Positions 13,269 to 27,800 of a DNA stretch of 64,000 nt are shown here, one piece after another. This stretch comes from Sipunculus nudus (taxonomy: Eukaryota > Annelida > Sipuncula > Golfingiida > Sipunculidae). Each line of letters opens with the position of its first letter. The stretch's first letter is position 1. Location of the stretch: contig CM049316.1 of NCBI GenBank assembly GCA_026874595.1, positions 8,014,339 through 8,078,338 of the forward strand. Direction: 5' to 3'. A program made the position numbers and the translations under genes. The notes under the pieces are model-generated. The model saw only the letters and a list, made by a program, of their open reading frames with translations. It was not told the DNA's origin and did no database searches.

Positions 13269-15682
13269 AATATATATGTGACCATGTGACCTGACATTGT
13301 CATACATCATTACCCAGCATCCTTTGTACTACTCGGCAGATGAAGGCCCCACTGCAGGCTGCATCCTGCTCATGGCTTTTTGTGCATAGAGTCTAATAAT
13401 CTCATACAGTATTTTCCAGACTTTTTTTTATCATTCATTAATCTCGGGGATCAACTTGAAAGATAATCATAATGATGATGCTGATGATGAAAAGACTTAA
13501 CCATCAGACTTGCATTTTATTACATGTCAGTAGCACCATTATCGTGGTCACAGATGTGAAGCAAACAATGCCACAGTAAATATTACATAAAACAACTTGA
13601 GCTGCCATAAACATAATAACGGACATGAATGTTTATTTAAAGGCTGAAACTGGGTTCACTGTTGGTGTGTTTATTTAATGAACACTCACAGGGTACAAGA
13701 TCTTATGATAATATATTATATCAGTAAGCCCATGCCAAGACTGGTACTGTTTCCAAATTAAATATACTCCAGATTTTCCTCCTGCCTTAGTTATGATGTT
13801 TGCTGTGTATAAATTCAATGGATAAGAAATATTTCAGGTTAATTCACTGATGCCCATGTACAAATCATTCCTAATGAAACATCTAAGATTAAAATAGGTT
13901 TGATTCACTTGACCAATTAATGATGGTACTTGCTCCCCAGTATTTGTGGTATATCCGTCATCAGTCCCCGATTGAAGGCAGAAGCAAAGGCATTTCATGG
14001 CTCTTGTATGATATGAATTTCTGTTGTAATGAATTATATGACCAAGAAAAACATGGTTGGTAGGTTGGTTTAGTATAGGAAAATAAATTATAGAAATATA
14101 GGAGAAATAGAATTTGTTTGTGAATGTAATGCATGGTTCAACTTAATTCAGTATTAAATAGTTCTGACTTTATATTTCTGATCATGTTTATACATGTGGT
14201 CTTTTGGAATGTGGCCCTCCTGTTGATTACACTGTATCTGTTGTGTTTATGTATAAATAAAATGTTAGCAGAAATCAAAATCATAAAATGTGAAACAAAA
14301 CAACTTCTGAAAGAGTACAGATGTAAGGGCTATACAGGGACAAGGATAGACAGTGTTTATTTTAGCACACTTTAAATTTCTCAAGTCCATCTCCCTTGCT
14401 GAAATACAGCACAGTTTTATTTTTAGCTTAGTGAAATTATGAGAATGACTGCAGGTAAATTTGGCTCAACTGAAACCTACCTCAGATTGTGGTGGTGAGA
14501 GATGGGATAATATTATACCTTGTCATGTATGTAAGTAACGATGGTACAGGACCAATGGTGACCTCGATATGGATCTGGTCAGGTGAAATGCCAAATCCTC
14601 CAATAGGCTTTGCACATCTGTGAAAAAAAGTAGATATTTCAGACTTGAACAAGTCACCATGTGCATAAACATGGATGCACCCTGAACACGCATACACATG
14701 TAAACACTCAAATATCACACACACACACACACACAGATATCCTATACTTTGACCTGACCAGTGTATACTACCCTCCCATGTAAATTGTTCAGAATCTAGT
14801 TAAGTAGTCCCCTGCTTGATGATAACCCCTGTAATATGACCACTCCGCAGTATGATCACCTTTTTGGTCCAGGATGTGCATGACTTTCCCCACCCTGTGA
14901 CAGCCAGCCAGAGTGGTCCTCAAGATGGTGTTGCTAGATTAACTCCCAGCTATCATTTATTCTTCTGTTCTTGGACCAGTGATAATTCATGGCAACTTTA
15001 CCTGTAAAGCATTAAAGGTTGATTTGTTCTGGTGCATGTGTTTTGACTTCTTTTCATACTTTCTTAATTTTGCTAATTTTCATGAACAAACTACGTTTCA
15101 AATGAGATATCTTTAAGACTAAGCTTGTAACTACTAATTTAATTAACTTTTATCATTTTTATCATCTTCTTACATACAGTATATATTAACTTTTACTGAA
15201 TTATTCACAAAATTAAGTTGCTTTCATGTTGCCTCATTGTTTCTAATGATGATCAGTATCTAAAGAATTTATAAATTGTTGTAGGAACACATTAGTTTTG
15301 ACAGGGATGGTGGTTTATGCGGCAAATGTGTAAAAATGTCTTTCTATTTTCATAACAAAAGCTGAACATTGTATCACTCTAATGGAAAATTGAGTTTCAT
15401 TTCGATATGTCATATTATGTCTTTAGGATATATGTGTTACTCAGATTATGATATTATTTTTTATGTGGATACATAAGAAATAGAAGAAAAGTGAGTTTCA
15501 GTGCTGAAACAAGAAGATTATTAAGTTGACAGAGTTATAAAGAATACTGAAAACTAAAAGTTAGAAATGACTTTTTCCATCAGTTTCATCATTATTTGAA
15601 TTTTTATAAATGTGGTAAATAGTTCATTGAATTACTATTTCTCCAGAAATGATGAATCATAGTGCTGTTTTAATGATTTCAG
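13269..15682. other. Unassigned sequence ending in the acceptor of the first visible LPCAT exon
   Basis: This AT-rich, probably intronic sequence has no recognisable coding exon. A (CA)n run of about 20 bases lies at 14716-14735 and a GATGAT-type run at about 13470-13490. The last bases, TTAATGATTTCAG, form a credible 3' splice site for the exon at 15683. I looked for the exon coding the HX4D acyltransferase motif and did not see it here. Confidence 0.4.
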
Positions 15683-15856
15683 AGCTGACACGGTTTACGC
15701 AGCCTGTGTTTGTGTCACGAGAAGACCCAAACTCGCGTCTCAACACCATTAAGGAGATTGAAACCCGAGCTCATTCGGGCGGGGCTTGGCCACAAATCTT
15801 TATCTTCCCAGAGGGCACTTGTACTAACAGGTCCTGTCTCATCACGTTTAAACCAG
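15683..15856 (+). CDS. LPCAT2: LPCAT exon a (motifs II and III)
   Basis: The acceptor is TGATTTCAG and the donor is CCAG/GTTCGT. The exon begins with the last two bases of a codon and ends with the first base of a glycine codon. It encodes [14 protein letters not shown] and [17 protein letters not shown]. The glutamate and arginine of EGTCTNR are the conserved motif III residues thought to bind the lysophospholipid head. Confidence 0.93.
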
Positions 15857-18800
15857 GTTCGTAGAATGGATCCTCTCCCAATATACAACCACCTACCCTG
15901 GTCATCATGCTCAAACATATTACACCAAAATCTGTCTCCTTTGCTCGTTATCTCTTGTTTCTTTGTGATGCCCAGGTTACAGTATTGCTGTAAATTATAT
16001 CATTAGTCATACTTACCAAGAGACAAGCAGGGCCGTCAGTGTCTTTTTCTACTGAAACTGTTTAAGTTATTATACATTTATTTCCTTCACACTTACTGCA
16101 GTTTATTTTAATATCCTGATAAGTGAAACATTTAAATGAATTGTTTAATAACCATAACCAAATATCCAGGTAGTGACTTAAAGACTGGTGCTGCATTAAT
16201 TGATAATCTTGGCATTGGGAACCCTCATCAAACCTTTACAGTCATTTATTGTCATATCACATACAGAGGCTGAGAAATCTGTACTCCCTGGTTCTATTAA
16301 GAGGAGACCAGTGCGTTGGTGTGGTCTGAAAAGGGGATTTGGAATGTTCATAACTTTTGTAGGAGATACTGCAACAGGGAGTCTCACTTACTCTGGGTGT
16401 GGTTTTAAATAGATGTCTGGCCTCAAATAGAGAATATAAAGTAGTTGTAGCAGTTAAAAATTATAGTAAGTTCATCTGAATATTAGTTAAAAGCATGTTC
16501 TGAATTTATGAATCTTGAGAATTTTCTTAGATTTAAATCTAGTTGCTAGAAATGTGAGTTGTATGTGCACGATCATTTTGACTACTCTGTGCTTTATGTG
16601 TGATATCAAGATCACGTTTAAATGTGTATCATTCTTTGTGTGCTTTATGTGTGATATCTTGTTTTTCTAGGTGCCTTCTATCCTGGACTGCCTGTGCAAC
16701 CAGTGTGTCTCAAATATAGAAATGCAAAGGTAAGGTTCCAAGTATTCTTATTAAGCATTAGCAATCATCAGGACACTAGAGCTTGTAGAAGGCGTACTAC
16801 TGGACCATAGCATACATCAGATTTGCAAAACATTTATGAAATAAAAATAGAAACACAGAAATTGACAGTGGTAAGTTGACTGAGTATTCAGTTTTGCAGA
16901 TATGATTAGTACTAACATTCCTTGCAGTTCAAATAATTTTGTCAGATTTTAACTTTCAGTTTATATGTTTAATCTCGAGAACGATAGTAACATAATTATT
17001 AAGTTTCATTCTTGACTGTACTTATACTTTTTTGTAGGATACAGCTACATGGACATGGGATGGTCCTGGGGCGTAAGTATTTTATTATAATCTTAAAATA
17101 TATTTCTTACCAGTTTCGTTGGCTCAAGGGTTGAGCAAAGGACTCAAAGCTGGGAGACTTGAATGTGCAATGCAAAACCATTATCTGTATTGTGGTAAAA
17201 ATGCTCATTTAACTTCATACCCAATTCCATGGTGTTGACTAAATACAAAATCTGAATTATAGAGTTGTTAACTACTAAAGCACCAGCATCCCCTTTTGAA
17301 CTTATATCCAGTGGATGTTGATGACATTTAAACAACTGCAAAACAGCAGTATTGTTTAAACTATGTATATTGATTGTTGCTGTAAGGAATATGTGTGTCT
17401 CAGGAAAAAATTGCCATTATATTTTATATGCTCCTTGATATAACTCATTTGAATTTAATGTACTTTTGTATTTTCATTGTCTTTCCAGATTTACAGTTTT
17501 CTGGCTTACAATATGTCAGTTACAAACCAATTTGGAAATAGAGGTGAGGACCATGAATTATTAAACGGTCATGCATGTTATCAACCCTATACATATCACG
17601 GACTGGTTATTACATTGTTATAGGATACGTGGCTGTATTTATTTTCCCTGTATAAAATCTACAAAAGCCCTGATGTTTGGGCCTCTTTTAAATAATTTCA
17701 AAATTATTTCTGATATTGAATCTTGTTTGACCTGAGTGTTTGTTGTTTCTTCAGTCAAACAAGGCCAAGAAAATCAGGACGTGTGTATATCAGTTTATCA
17801 CAATCCTGGTCCGAATGCAGTGAAGCCAAAATTACCCCTCCAAGCAGTCCCCAACAACCCTTTGGACAACATATCTTTGATTTGCCACAGATTTTAAAAT
17901 ATATTACAGATACTATCATCTTTGTTTTAGCTTATGCTAAACATACATAAAAATTAAACAGTAATTGGCATAATGGCTAGAGCCAACTAGAGCAGGCCAA
18001 ACCATTCACTACCGTAAATCTTGTTTTTATCGCTGCGGCCTTAAAAACAAACTCAAAATCGAAAATCTCGACTTTTTTTCTGAACTCGGGATGCGGCCAT
18101 AAATAGATGGTTTATCAGAAATGAACTGTGAGAAGAACTCTCTCCCGGACATGGCGCTCCTTTGGGCGATAATAGGAGATCAAGCACACCACAGAGGAAA
18201 TACTCTTTGTAGTCACAGATTTATTGTATAAAATTTTATAGTCTAAATGTTCATATAAAATATAATAATTATATGCAATCAATTGAACAATAACAATAAA
18301 CATTGAACAATAACAAAACTTATTACGAGATTAAAATGAATGAGATTATTCATGGTGAGGACTAGTGGTGACGTCTGTTAGAAAAAATCGGTATTACCAG
18401 TCATACCTTTGACGGAGCTTGATTGACTTGGAATTTATGTTGTTTATAAAAAGAATTCAGAAAATCAAAATATGTAATTTAGAACACTATAAAACCTCTA
18501 TAAAAATTCAAATTTAGCAGGTTACTTACTGACATTTTTTATAATGTCTGATACATGTACCTCAATATTGAATAGCCCATCTTCTCGCCCCCATGTCATG
18601 CTTCTGGAAAACCTTCATCCTTGAATGCGTATAGCCCGGTCAGTTACTTCTGTTTAATCTTTGTTTTTTTTATACAATCACAAATATATTGTATGAATGG
18701 AAATAGTGTTCGAGGGGAAACCAGCTTGTAGATATAAATGGTAGAACATGTCACTACAGCCGATGGAATTTGGTGAATATACAGATTTTACATGCCATGC

Positions 18801-21800
18801 TGATTCTTGTTTGCTACTGATTTTCCAATATATTTTGGATAGAAATATTCTGCTGATCCATTTAAAGTCACTGTATATTTAAATTCTAAAAGTAATATTT
18901 TGAAATCTTAATCTATGATGAAAATTCCATTTCTTGAATTACTAAGAAGATTCAAATCATTTTCATACAGGTTACTTTGGTATTATCATTGTCACATCGT
19001 TCGTTGACATTGCTGCATGTCACAATTTGCCGATGCGTTTGAAACCATCGCTGGCCAACTTAACTAAATATCAAAATAACTGAAGTTACCTTGTCGAGAT
19101 ACGCACGTATAGCAAACATGACGCGTGAAAACGAGTGATTTTAAAGTGAAATTAAAATGGCCGGTCAAGGTAAGCAAGTTTTTTCCTCAAGAAAGTTTCC
19201 ATGTGGGGAGCCATCTTGTCAAGGTAGCGTTTGCGCAAGGCACACTGGGACAGAATAGGTGACTGTTCTGTTTACTACCCATACCCACCGTGTACAGCCG
19301 TTCAAAATATTCTTAGCAGAACACCAGGGCGTTTTAGTACGTGGCGGCACTCAAACTTGATTTTAAAACGATCGTCAGCCATTGTGCGACTCTTTACGAT
19401 GTCAGCTTTTTATTCATTATACTTTCTAAACAAAAAATCGTTGCTTAATAATGCTGCAAATGAGTTTAAAGTAGGCATTTATTTCAATGTTGCTTGACCA
19501 TGCCCAACGAAGTGGGCCGCTGTGTTACAGCAGGGGTGTTTTAAACATATTATTTGGTGACAATTACCAAGATTTTTTATAACAAGTTATATATCGCACG
19601 AAAGATATACATGTCAAGGTTTTACATTAAAATTTTTATATGTATACCACGAGCTGTGATTAAGTTCCTGCAGGTTGAAAATCTGACAGTTTCAGCAGTC
19701 TTAGCCATCATGTCGCCCCCTGAACGCTACTGCGTGATGGTACATAATATTGGATAGTATTCAGGCTTTTTGCTTCAATAAATGTACATATAAACTTCAA
19801 TTCAGTGTTCATATTATGGTCTTTGACAATCGACGTACATGCAAAGAAGTGTTTTGATGCATACAAGAATTGTTTTGCGTAACCACCATTCAAACGAAAC
19901 GATCGTTCAGGGAATCTTTCTTTTTCTGATAAATGCCTGCCAATCCATGTGCAAAAGTCGTTAGTAACATACAGATATTTTGTCCCTATCTCGAGCGTTA
20001 AATATATTTAATATACGTAATCTGGCAACATATTTAACCTCTGTAAATAATACTTTTTAGCCCTCAGCCCTTAGGCTGATGGGCTATTGTCGTCACCCAA
20101 GCTGTCCGTCCGTCCTTCTGTCCGTCCGGCGTCCGTTAATTTTTACCTTGTGAGCGGGATATCTTGAAAAGGATTCACCGTCAGCATTTTATTTCCTCGG
20201 TAAAGATGTATATCAACAAAATCACAGTCAAGTTCGAAGATGGGTGACCTTGACCTATTTTTCTACATTTTAGAGCTGATTATAGAAAAACACTTAGATG
20301 CTTATTACTCAGGAACCAATTGATGGATTTTCACAAAACTTACTATGGTTATTGGGACTGATAATCTGTACCTGCTACACAAGGTTGGTGGCGCCACCTA
20401 CAATATCTGATTTTTAATGAATTTTTATCTGATTTTTCAACTTTGGGCTTGTGAGCAGGATATCTCTAAAAGGATTCACCATAGGAATTTTATTTTTTTT
20501 GGTGAAAATGTATATTGACAAAATCTTGGTCAAGTTGGAAGATGGGTGACCTTGACCTATTTTTCTACGTTTTAGAGCTGATTATAGAAAAAACATTTAG
20601 AAGCTTATTTCTCAGGAACCATTGGCTGGATTTTCACAATACTTACTATGATCATAGGGAGTGATTGTCTGTAACTGCTGCACAAGTTTGGGGGCGCCAC
20701 CTGCAATATCTGATTTTTAATGAATTTTTCTTGGATTTTTCAACTTTGGCCTTGTGAGCGGGATATCTCTAAAAGGATTCACAATAGGAATTTTATTTCT
20801 TTGGTGAAGATGTATATCGACAAAATCTCGGTCAAGTTCGAAGATGGGTGACCTTGACCTACTTTCAAGGTCACAGAGCTGATAATAGAATAAAACTTAG
20901 AAGCTTATTTTTCAGGAAGCATTTGATGGATTGTTATGAATCATGGTACATACCTCTCCATTTTAAATTTATAACTGAGACATGTACAGAAATACATCCA
21001 TGTGAGAACAGATATTTAGTACTTGATACTGTTACAACCTCTAAACACTGTTCTTTTGGCTGAGGGCTTTTGTCAGCTTCTGCTGATATTCTAGTTATTC
21101 TAGTCTTCATTAAAGCAGCTATGTCGTGATTTTTTTGCTACATGCAACTAATAATCTTACCCTCAGGCCAGAGACGGAGTCTAGGTGCGGCCTTTAAGGG
21201 GGGTTTTGGGTATTTGGCCCTCCGTGGGAGCTCCTTTAAGAGACCTTGCAAACTCAGGGTGCGGCTATAAATACACGTGCGGCCATAAAAACAAGATTTA
21301 CGGTACTCATCTCCAGGTTCACGGCTTCGAAACCCTAGATCATGTAATCAAATAAGACCATGTGACCTATTATATCAAGACATGTGCTGCAGCAGCCAGC
21401 TTTTATGCATGGGGTTAAAGTAACATAACGTAACATGAGGAATAAAATGGACAACATACTTGGACCCTGGATCTGTGAAGCAGACAGCACATGTGAACTG
21501 TTGAAGTGTTTCAGATTAGTACTGTGTTAAAATATAACACATAAGTACTGTGTTAAAATAGAGTGACACTTCACAGTTTAATTGATAACGTGTGGCTATT
21601 TAATAAAAATATTATGAACTGGCTTGTTAATTATTACCTTCCTATAGGCTTGTGGGCAGCCTTATCATGCTCCGGGCCTCAGAGGCTGATACACTGCCCT
21701 TAGGCCAGTCAGAAGGCAATATTAAACAACAGAGATAATAACATATTTACATGTATTTGAAATGAGAGGTATGGCATGTATATATTGTGTCATAAAAGCT

Positions 21801-24800
21801 GGTCATACAAGTTGACCTTTGTATCACATCTTTTTGTATTATGTTTTCAGTAGGTTATGATCCAAATATGATCCACTTTATTTTAACAGTATTGTGAAAA
21901 TGACCATGCTTTCAGTAATTCAGTCATGTCATTTTCTAAAAGATTCATAAATAATCACACATTTGTTTCTTCATGGTAGACAAAGTAATTGGAGTTTCTG
22001 TGTAATATGTTTCGAACCTGTCCTTTGCTCTCAAGAACTCTTTTAAGGAACAGTGAATAAGGAACAGTATCTCTAATGAAAAGCATACAAGGAACCGTTT
22101 CTCTCATGAACAGTGTGTTTATAAACTTTCAAAATAAAAAAAAAAACTGATGAATCAACCACATTTTTATAAAAAAAACATTATGTTCAAAGGTATCAAA
22201 TGTTCTGTGATTTAGCAGCACATAGTTAGTCTGTGATAAAAATGAGCAGATCTGTTCACTTGTCACAGGCTAATGAATGTGAGATATATTATGAACCAAC
22301 TGAGATGTTAAAATTGTCAAGATCTGGTATAAAACATGACTTATCATTTCCATGTTATATGTATTTTTCTGGTCTAATTTCCATGTAATTTGTAGTTTTT
22401 ACCAGTCTACTTCACATGTAATTTGTAGTTTATACCAGTCCATTTTCATATAATTTGTAGTTTTTACCAGTCTGTTATCTGTGTTATTTGTATTTTTTTC
22501 TAGTCTGTTTTCCATGTGATTTGTAGTTTTTACCAGTATACTATCCAAATGAAGAAGAAAAGAAAGATGCCAAACTTTTTGCAACCAATGTCAGGAAAGA
22601 AATGGCCAAGTAAGTACCCAGGACACTCTGGTTAATTTTTAGCTCAGCTGACTATAAGTCATCTGAGCTATAGTCGTGGTCCATTGTCTGTCGTCCGTCC
22701 GTCTGTCTGTCTGTCCGTCTGTCCGCATGTCCATCTGTAAGACTGGCACGTTTCTACACCATTGGACCTACGAATCTGAAATTCGCCATACATTTAGATG
22801 TCCCCAGAATCTCCTACCATGCCGAAAATTGGGTCAATAGGACTTCGTTCCTTCGAGATATTAAGGAAAAACCTCAATTTTTTATTAGAAATCTATTTTC
22901 ACACTTCAGGACTGCCTAATATCAAAACCACTCATCTGGTTTTCTTCATATTTACCATAAATATTCCTCTATATAGTTCCTATGTACATGCCAGAAATTA
23001 AGTCAGTATAATTTAATTTAAAAAGTTATGGGCCCAAACATAATGGACTTTGTAAAATAATCACGAAAGATATTTGGTCACTTAACCCCAAAAGTGTTAA
23101 AGGTAGGGACTTTTTTTCAGTAATACAACTTTAATTGATCAAAATTTAATTGTATACCAAAAATTAGATCAAAATATTGTAGCTTTTATTAATGTTTTTA
23201 TGAGACCATGTCAGACCCTGGCTTAATCCAGCCCCTCTTCAGTCACCTGTATGTTGACCTTTCATCAGATTATGCATGCTTGAGCGAAGCATACACTGGG
23301 GCAGCCAGGCAGCTAATGCCCAGCCACAGTTGATCCAGGTGTCCAACCCAACTCATCTAGCAGTTGTTTTGAAAAACAACATAACAATAAACAATAAATT
23401 AATAATTTTGTATTGGTTTTTTATAACAAATTAAAGAAAAATTAATAGAAAAGGAATTTGTTAGTTGATGAGTAACAGAAAACACCATGCAGTCACCTAT
23501 GGTATTTTTCAGTGAAATTTTAATGATAAAAAAATAAATCATATTATTCATTACTAATCATTAGGGATCATATGAAGGAAATTAATGATAGACAAAGATG
23601 CAGTTGATAATATTAATATAGATTCCTACTGTGTCTAGTGTGTAGATTGATGTGAAAGTAGTCCAAAGTGAATATATTACATTTATTTTTTTATATAAAT
23701 AAAAGCCATAAAACCAGGTACTTATGATCAATATTTAAATTTGTGAATTTTGTATATTCTGGATTCTCAACATCATTGTTTGGCTAAAACTGAATAAATA
23801 CTAGACATGGTGCGAATGCTTTGCAAATGTATTTGAATACAAATATGAATATGTACTGCATTAAAAAATTTTATTGCATAAGAATGGGAATTCAGGTAAA
23901 AATGAAAGTATTTGAATACCAGTGCAGATACTTTCAAAATGTATTCATGAATGCATTCATGAATATATTCTATAATATTATTTCAATTATCATTTCAGTT
24001 ATATTTTATTTTAAAAAATCATATGATTTTCTTATTATTTAATTTTTTAAATAAAAATTATATTGGCACAATATTTGTTATTAAATTTTAATAAATAGTT
24101 AAACTCTTTTATTATATGTGCTGCTTATAAGTTTATGGCCAAGTCAAAATCTGTGTGACAATAGCACTCCATTTGTTACCAAAGATACTATCAATATCAT
24201 ACATAAGCTAAACACCAACAACTTATAATAAAGCTTATATTTATTACCACACAAAGCAAGCATGTGCCTCTTTCCCAAATCATATTTTTTATCATATATA
24301 ACAGCTGAGCGCCGTGACCCATGGGTCCCTTGTTAGCTCAGTAAACAGAAAGTCATCTGAGCTGTAGTGATCACTCTTTGTCCGTTGTCTAGACAGGGCA
24401 CAAATTGTAACTGCTGAACCTAGAAACTTCTAACTGAAAACCCATGGAGGTTCATAAAGAAATCTCCTTGGAAACTTGAATAGGGACATTGTTACTTATA
24501 ATGTTATATCCAAGCTAGTGGGCTTGTAAGAACCCACCTGAATTATTATATTTGATACAAAAGCTCCAGTAACTGAATACTGTGGTTGCCTTCTTATTTG
24601 TGCTGGCTTCAAAATTGTTCACGGTCGCTCAGTGACCACAAAAATAAAATCCCACAGTTTTGAATGCATACCAGGCCATGATCATTAATTTCAGAAGCTG
24701 CCAGTAGGTGGCAACAGTTGTGATTAATCTTCAGCCACATAGTGATGTCCATTGAGCCTGGTGTATAAACTAAAATTGCTCCAGTGAAAATAATAGGGCC

Positions 24801-27800
24801 CATTTATAATATTATCAGTTGATTAACATGCAAAAAATGTTACTCTTTGACAGCTACGTGCTCTGTGCCAGCTGGCTCAGTATTTCCTGCTGCCCAACAC
24901 ATGACTGGAAAGTGTCAATACCCGCCTGGCAGTAATATTAAAAAAATATTAAAGCCGTGAAAAAAATACACGTGTGTACATTTACCTCGTGGTGTTTTAC
25001 CTGTCTTACTATCAGTGACCCCAATCACATATATCTGAAGTGTATGTGTGCAAAGCTAGATGACATCCAGTGGCGCTTTAAATGACTATTCAATAGAAGG
25101 TAATCTTTCACATTGTGCTGTATTTAGTTAATTTAAATGAAAAAAAATTGCACCCTAAAGTAGTTATTGTACCGCTATGGTAGTGCTACCGTGTATCTGT
25201 ATAAAGGACTAATGCTGATGTCACTATTGAAACCATATGATGCACCAAACGATGTTTGATTGGGTAGTGATGATGAATGATGTCAATATTTGAATATATT
25301 TGAAAGGTCTTAGTTCATGACAGGGCATAATAGCCATAGTACAGTTGAATATAATGTTTGGCCTCAGATTGTAACTACGAAAAAATTAAAACAGTCTCTT
25401 CTTATATCCATATGGAAGTAATTTTCAACATAAAAGGCACTCAAATTATTCTGAGCACATCCCTGCCTTTGATCCTGCAACAAGGAGGCTACCTTCAGCA
25501 GTATGGGTGTCCCTTGTTGTTTGAGCAGGTGATTTTGACACACATGGCTTATCGAAGTGGTGACTTAAACAAATTTAAAAATTCTAAATTTGAAGTTAGA
25601 CTTGCCATCAACTTGGCTGAAATCAAATAAAGTGAAACTTGTCGAAAGCGGACAGTCGAGGGACTCAATCATTTAGTCCTTGATAGTGAGGTGTCCTTAT
25701 TAGGCAGGTTGACCTTGGTTTATAGTGGATGGATTATAAATAAAGACAAGGAACAGCTGCAAGAACGTGTTTATTGTATTATATCAGATTTCATGTATAT
25801 GTACAACATATTCATGCACACATCATGCATTCAATATTCATATACAAACTGATTATTTTTGCTTATCTCAAGAAGTGAACAATATAAGGAGAAAAGTCAA
25901 TGAAGACATCCGTAAAAACAATGTTCATATACTCGCGTACGCTCTTTTTCACTGATTCACTCAGTCAAATAAGCTTGACTTTCTCAGATAGCATAAGCTC
26001 CCGCCCAGGAGTACGTGTGGTGCCACCTGATGGCATTACTTAAAACCCTCCTTGTTCAGCTGTCAAAATGCAATCATCTCAGAGATAATGAGGACTTTGA
26101 TAATGCTAAGGTTGTAATGGCTACGAACCTGGGAACATCCGTTTTTATAGGTGAATGTAGCTTTAGCCTAAAATAAACTTTCTTTGATGATGGTTGTTTG
26201 GTTTGATTAACTTTAATGTTGAAGGCACCTGAGATGAAACAAACCCTGAGGAGCTTGTGCACAACAGCACGGTACAAAAAGCTACGGAGCGAGCAGATGT
26301 TTTACACTGAGCAGATCAGTTTGGGATATACTGAGCAAAACCGATAAATTAATTTCAAACAGCCTGCTATAACAAAGTGGCTAATTTTACAGTTAGATAT
26401 TGCTTGGTGAGATCATGGATGCATGGGTAATCGGTAGCCGTTTAATCAATTTAATGACCCCGTGGTCGAGCTAAAATTTGCAGCTTCATAACGTGTGAAT
26501 GATCAACCGTGAAATGAAGTGACACAGTGTTTACCGCTTCATATTTGCTGTGTTTAACTTGGGAGCACATCATACCCACATGAGCACAGACATGCATTAA
26601 GGTAACAACTTTGGATTACATAATCCTTTGTGTTCCAGTCCCGGAAACAGCAACAGTACCCTGATGTTGCCCTGGGCGAGTGATAAGTGTCCCCCGGAAG
26701 TGATTTATCTTGTCCACTTTTGTCAGGTTCATTTACTCTTAGAATGTTGGTTTGAGTTGAAATCTGCTGTCTGCTGTCTGCAGTAGTGAGGCGTCCGCCT
26801 TACAGAGGTTCTGCCTATACATAACATTTAGGGAATTTTGAAAGGACTTAACTATCTTGTCCGTTATTGCCAGTTGTCCATCTAAGTGAGGTGTCCGTTA
26901 GGTCAGTTTTCACTGTATACCGAAAAGCTGGAATCAGATCGATGGACAACAGATGATTCCAGGCAGCTGTGGCAGCACTTAAAGGCAATTTTACTGTACA
27001 AAAGTAAACTGAGTACTGACCCAATCTGTGATCCAAATCTTCCTGATGAACTAAACAAATTATATGCTCGCTTTGATCGGCCTGAAACCCTTTCTGAGGA
27101 AACATCATGTGACCGTTGGCCTCCATTTGATATAGAAACTTTAGATACCAAGAGAATTCTTGCTTGCGTTGGGCGGCTGGTCCTGACAGTATCACGCCGC
27201 GACTGTTAAGATTTTGTGCCAATGAAATATCTGATGTTCTCACTCTTCTTTTAAATGGTCCTTGTGATTGTGTACAGTGCCAGAGCTTTTTAAATGTTCC
27301 TGTCCCGAAAAAATCTCATAGATTGTTGCATAAACTTCTGAAATTGGTGTTAAATTATCTCAAATATTGTATTTCAGAAGCTTTTGATCCTTCTCAATAT
27401 GCCTATCATAGTAACCGCTCAACAGATGACGCTGTATCATTCACATTTTACTGTATTTTTAAAACATTTTACCTTACAAGAATCTCTGTATGCAAGGGTT
27501 TTATTCATTGATTTCAGCTCAGCCTTTAACACTGTCCTTCCCCATAAATTAATTGGAAAACTATCAGAACTAGGTCTTGATATTAACATGTGTAACTGGA
27601 TCTTAGACTTTTTAACAAATTGACCTCAAGTGGTTAAGATTTGTATTATTATTAACGAAGAAGTGATCTTAAACCCAAAGTTGTGTGTTTTCACCAAAAT
27701 TGTACTCTCTATTCACCTATGACTGTGTCTCTACTTCTGATGATTGCCTCATTGTAAAATTTGCAGATGACACAACAGTTTCTGGGCTCATCCGGGGAAA

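Noticed and set aside
15649-15682. In-frame ATG at 15649 as the start of the acyltransferase
   Set aside because: The bases before 15683 form a splice acceptor, and the residues upstream of LTRF do not match the family. The true N-terminus must lie upstream.
15841-16623. The 12-mer ATCACGTTTAAA in exon a and again in the following intron
   Set aside because: The match does not extend on either side, so it is probably coincidence and not an exon remnant.
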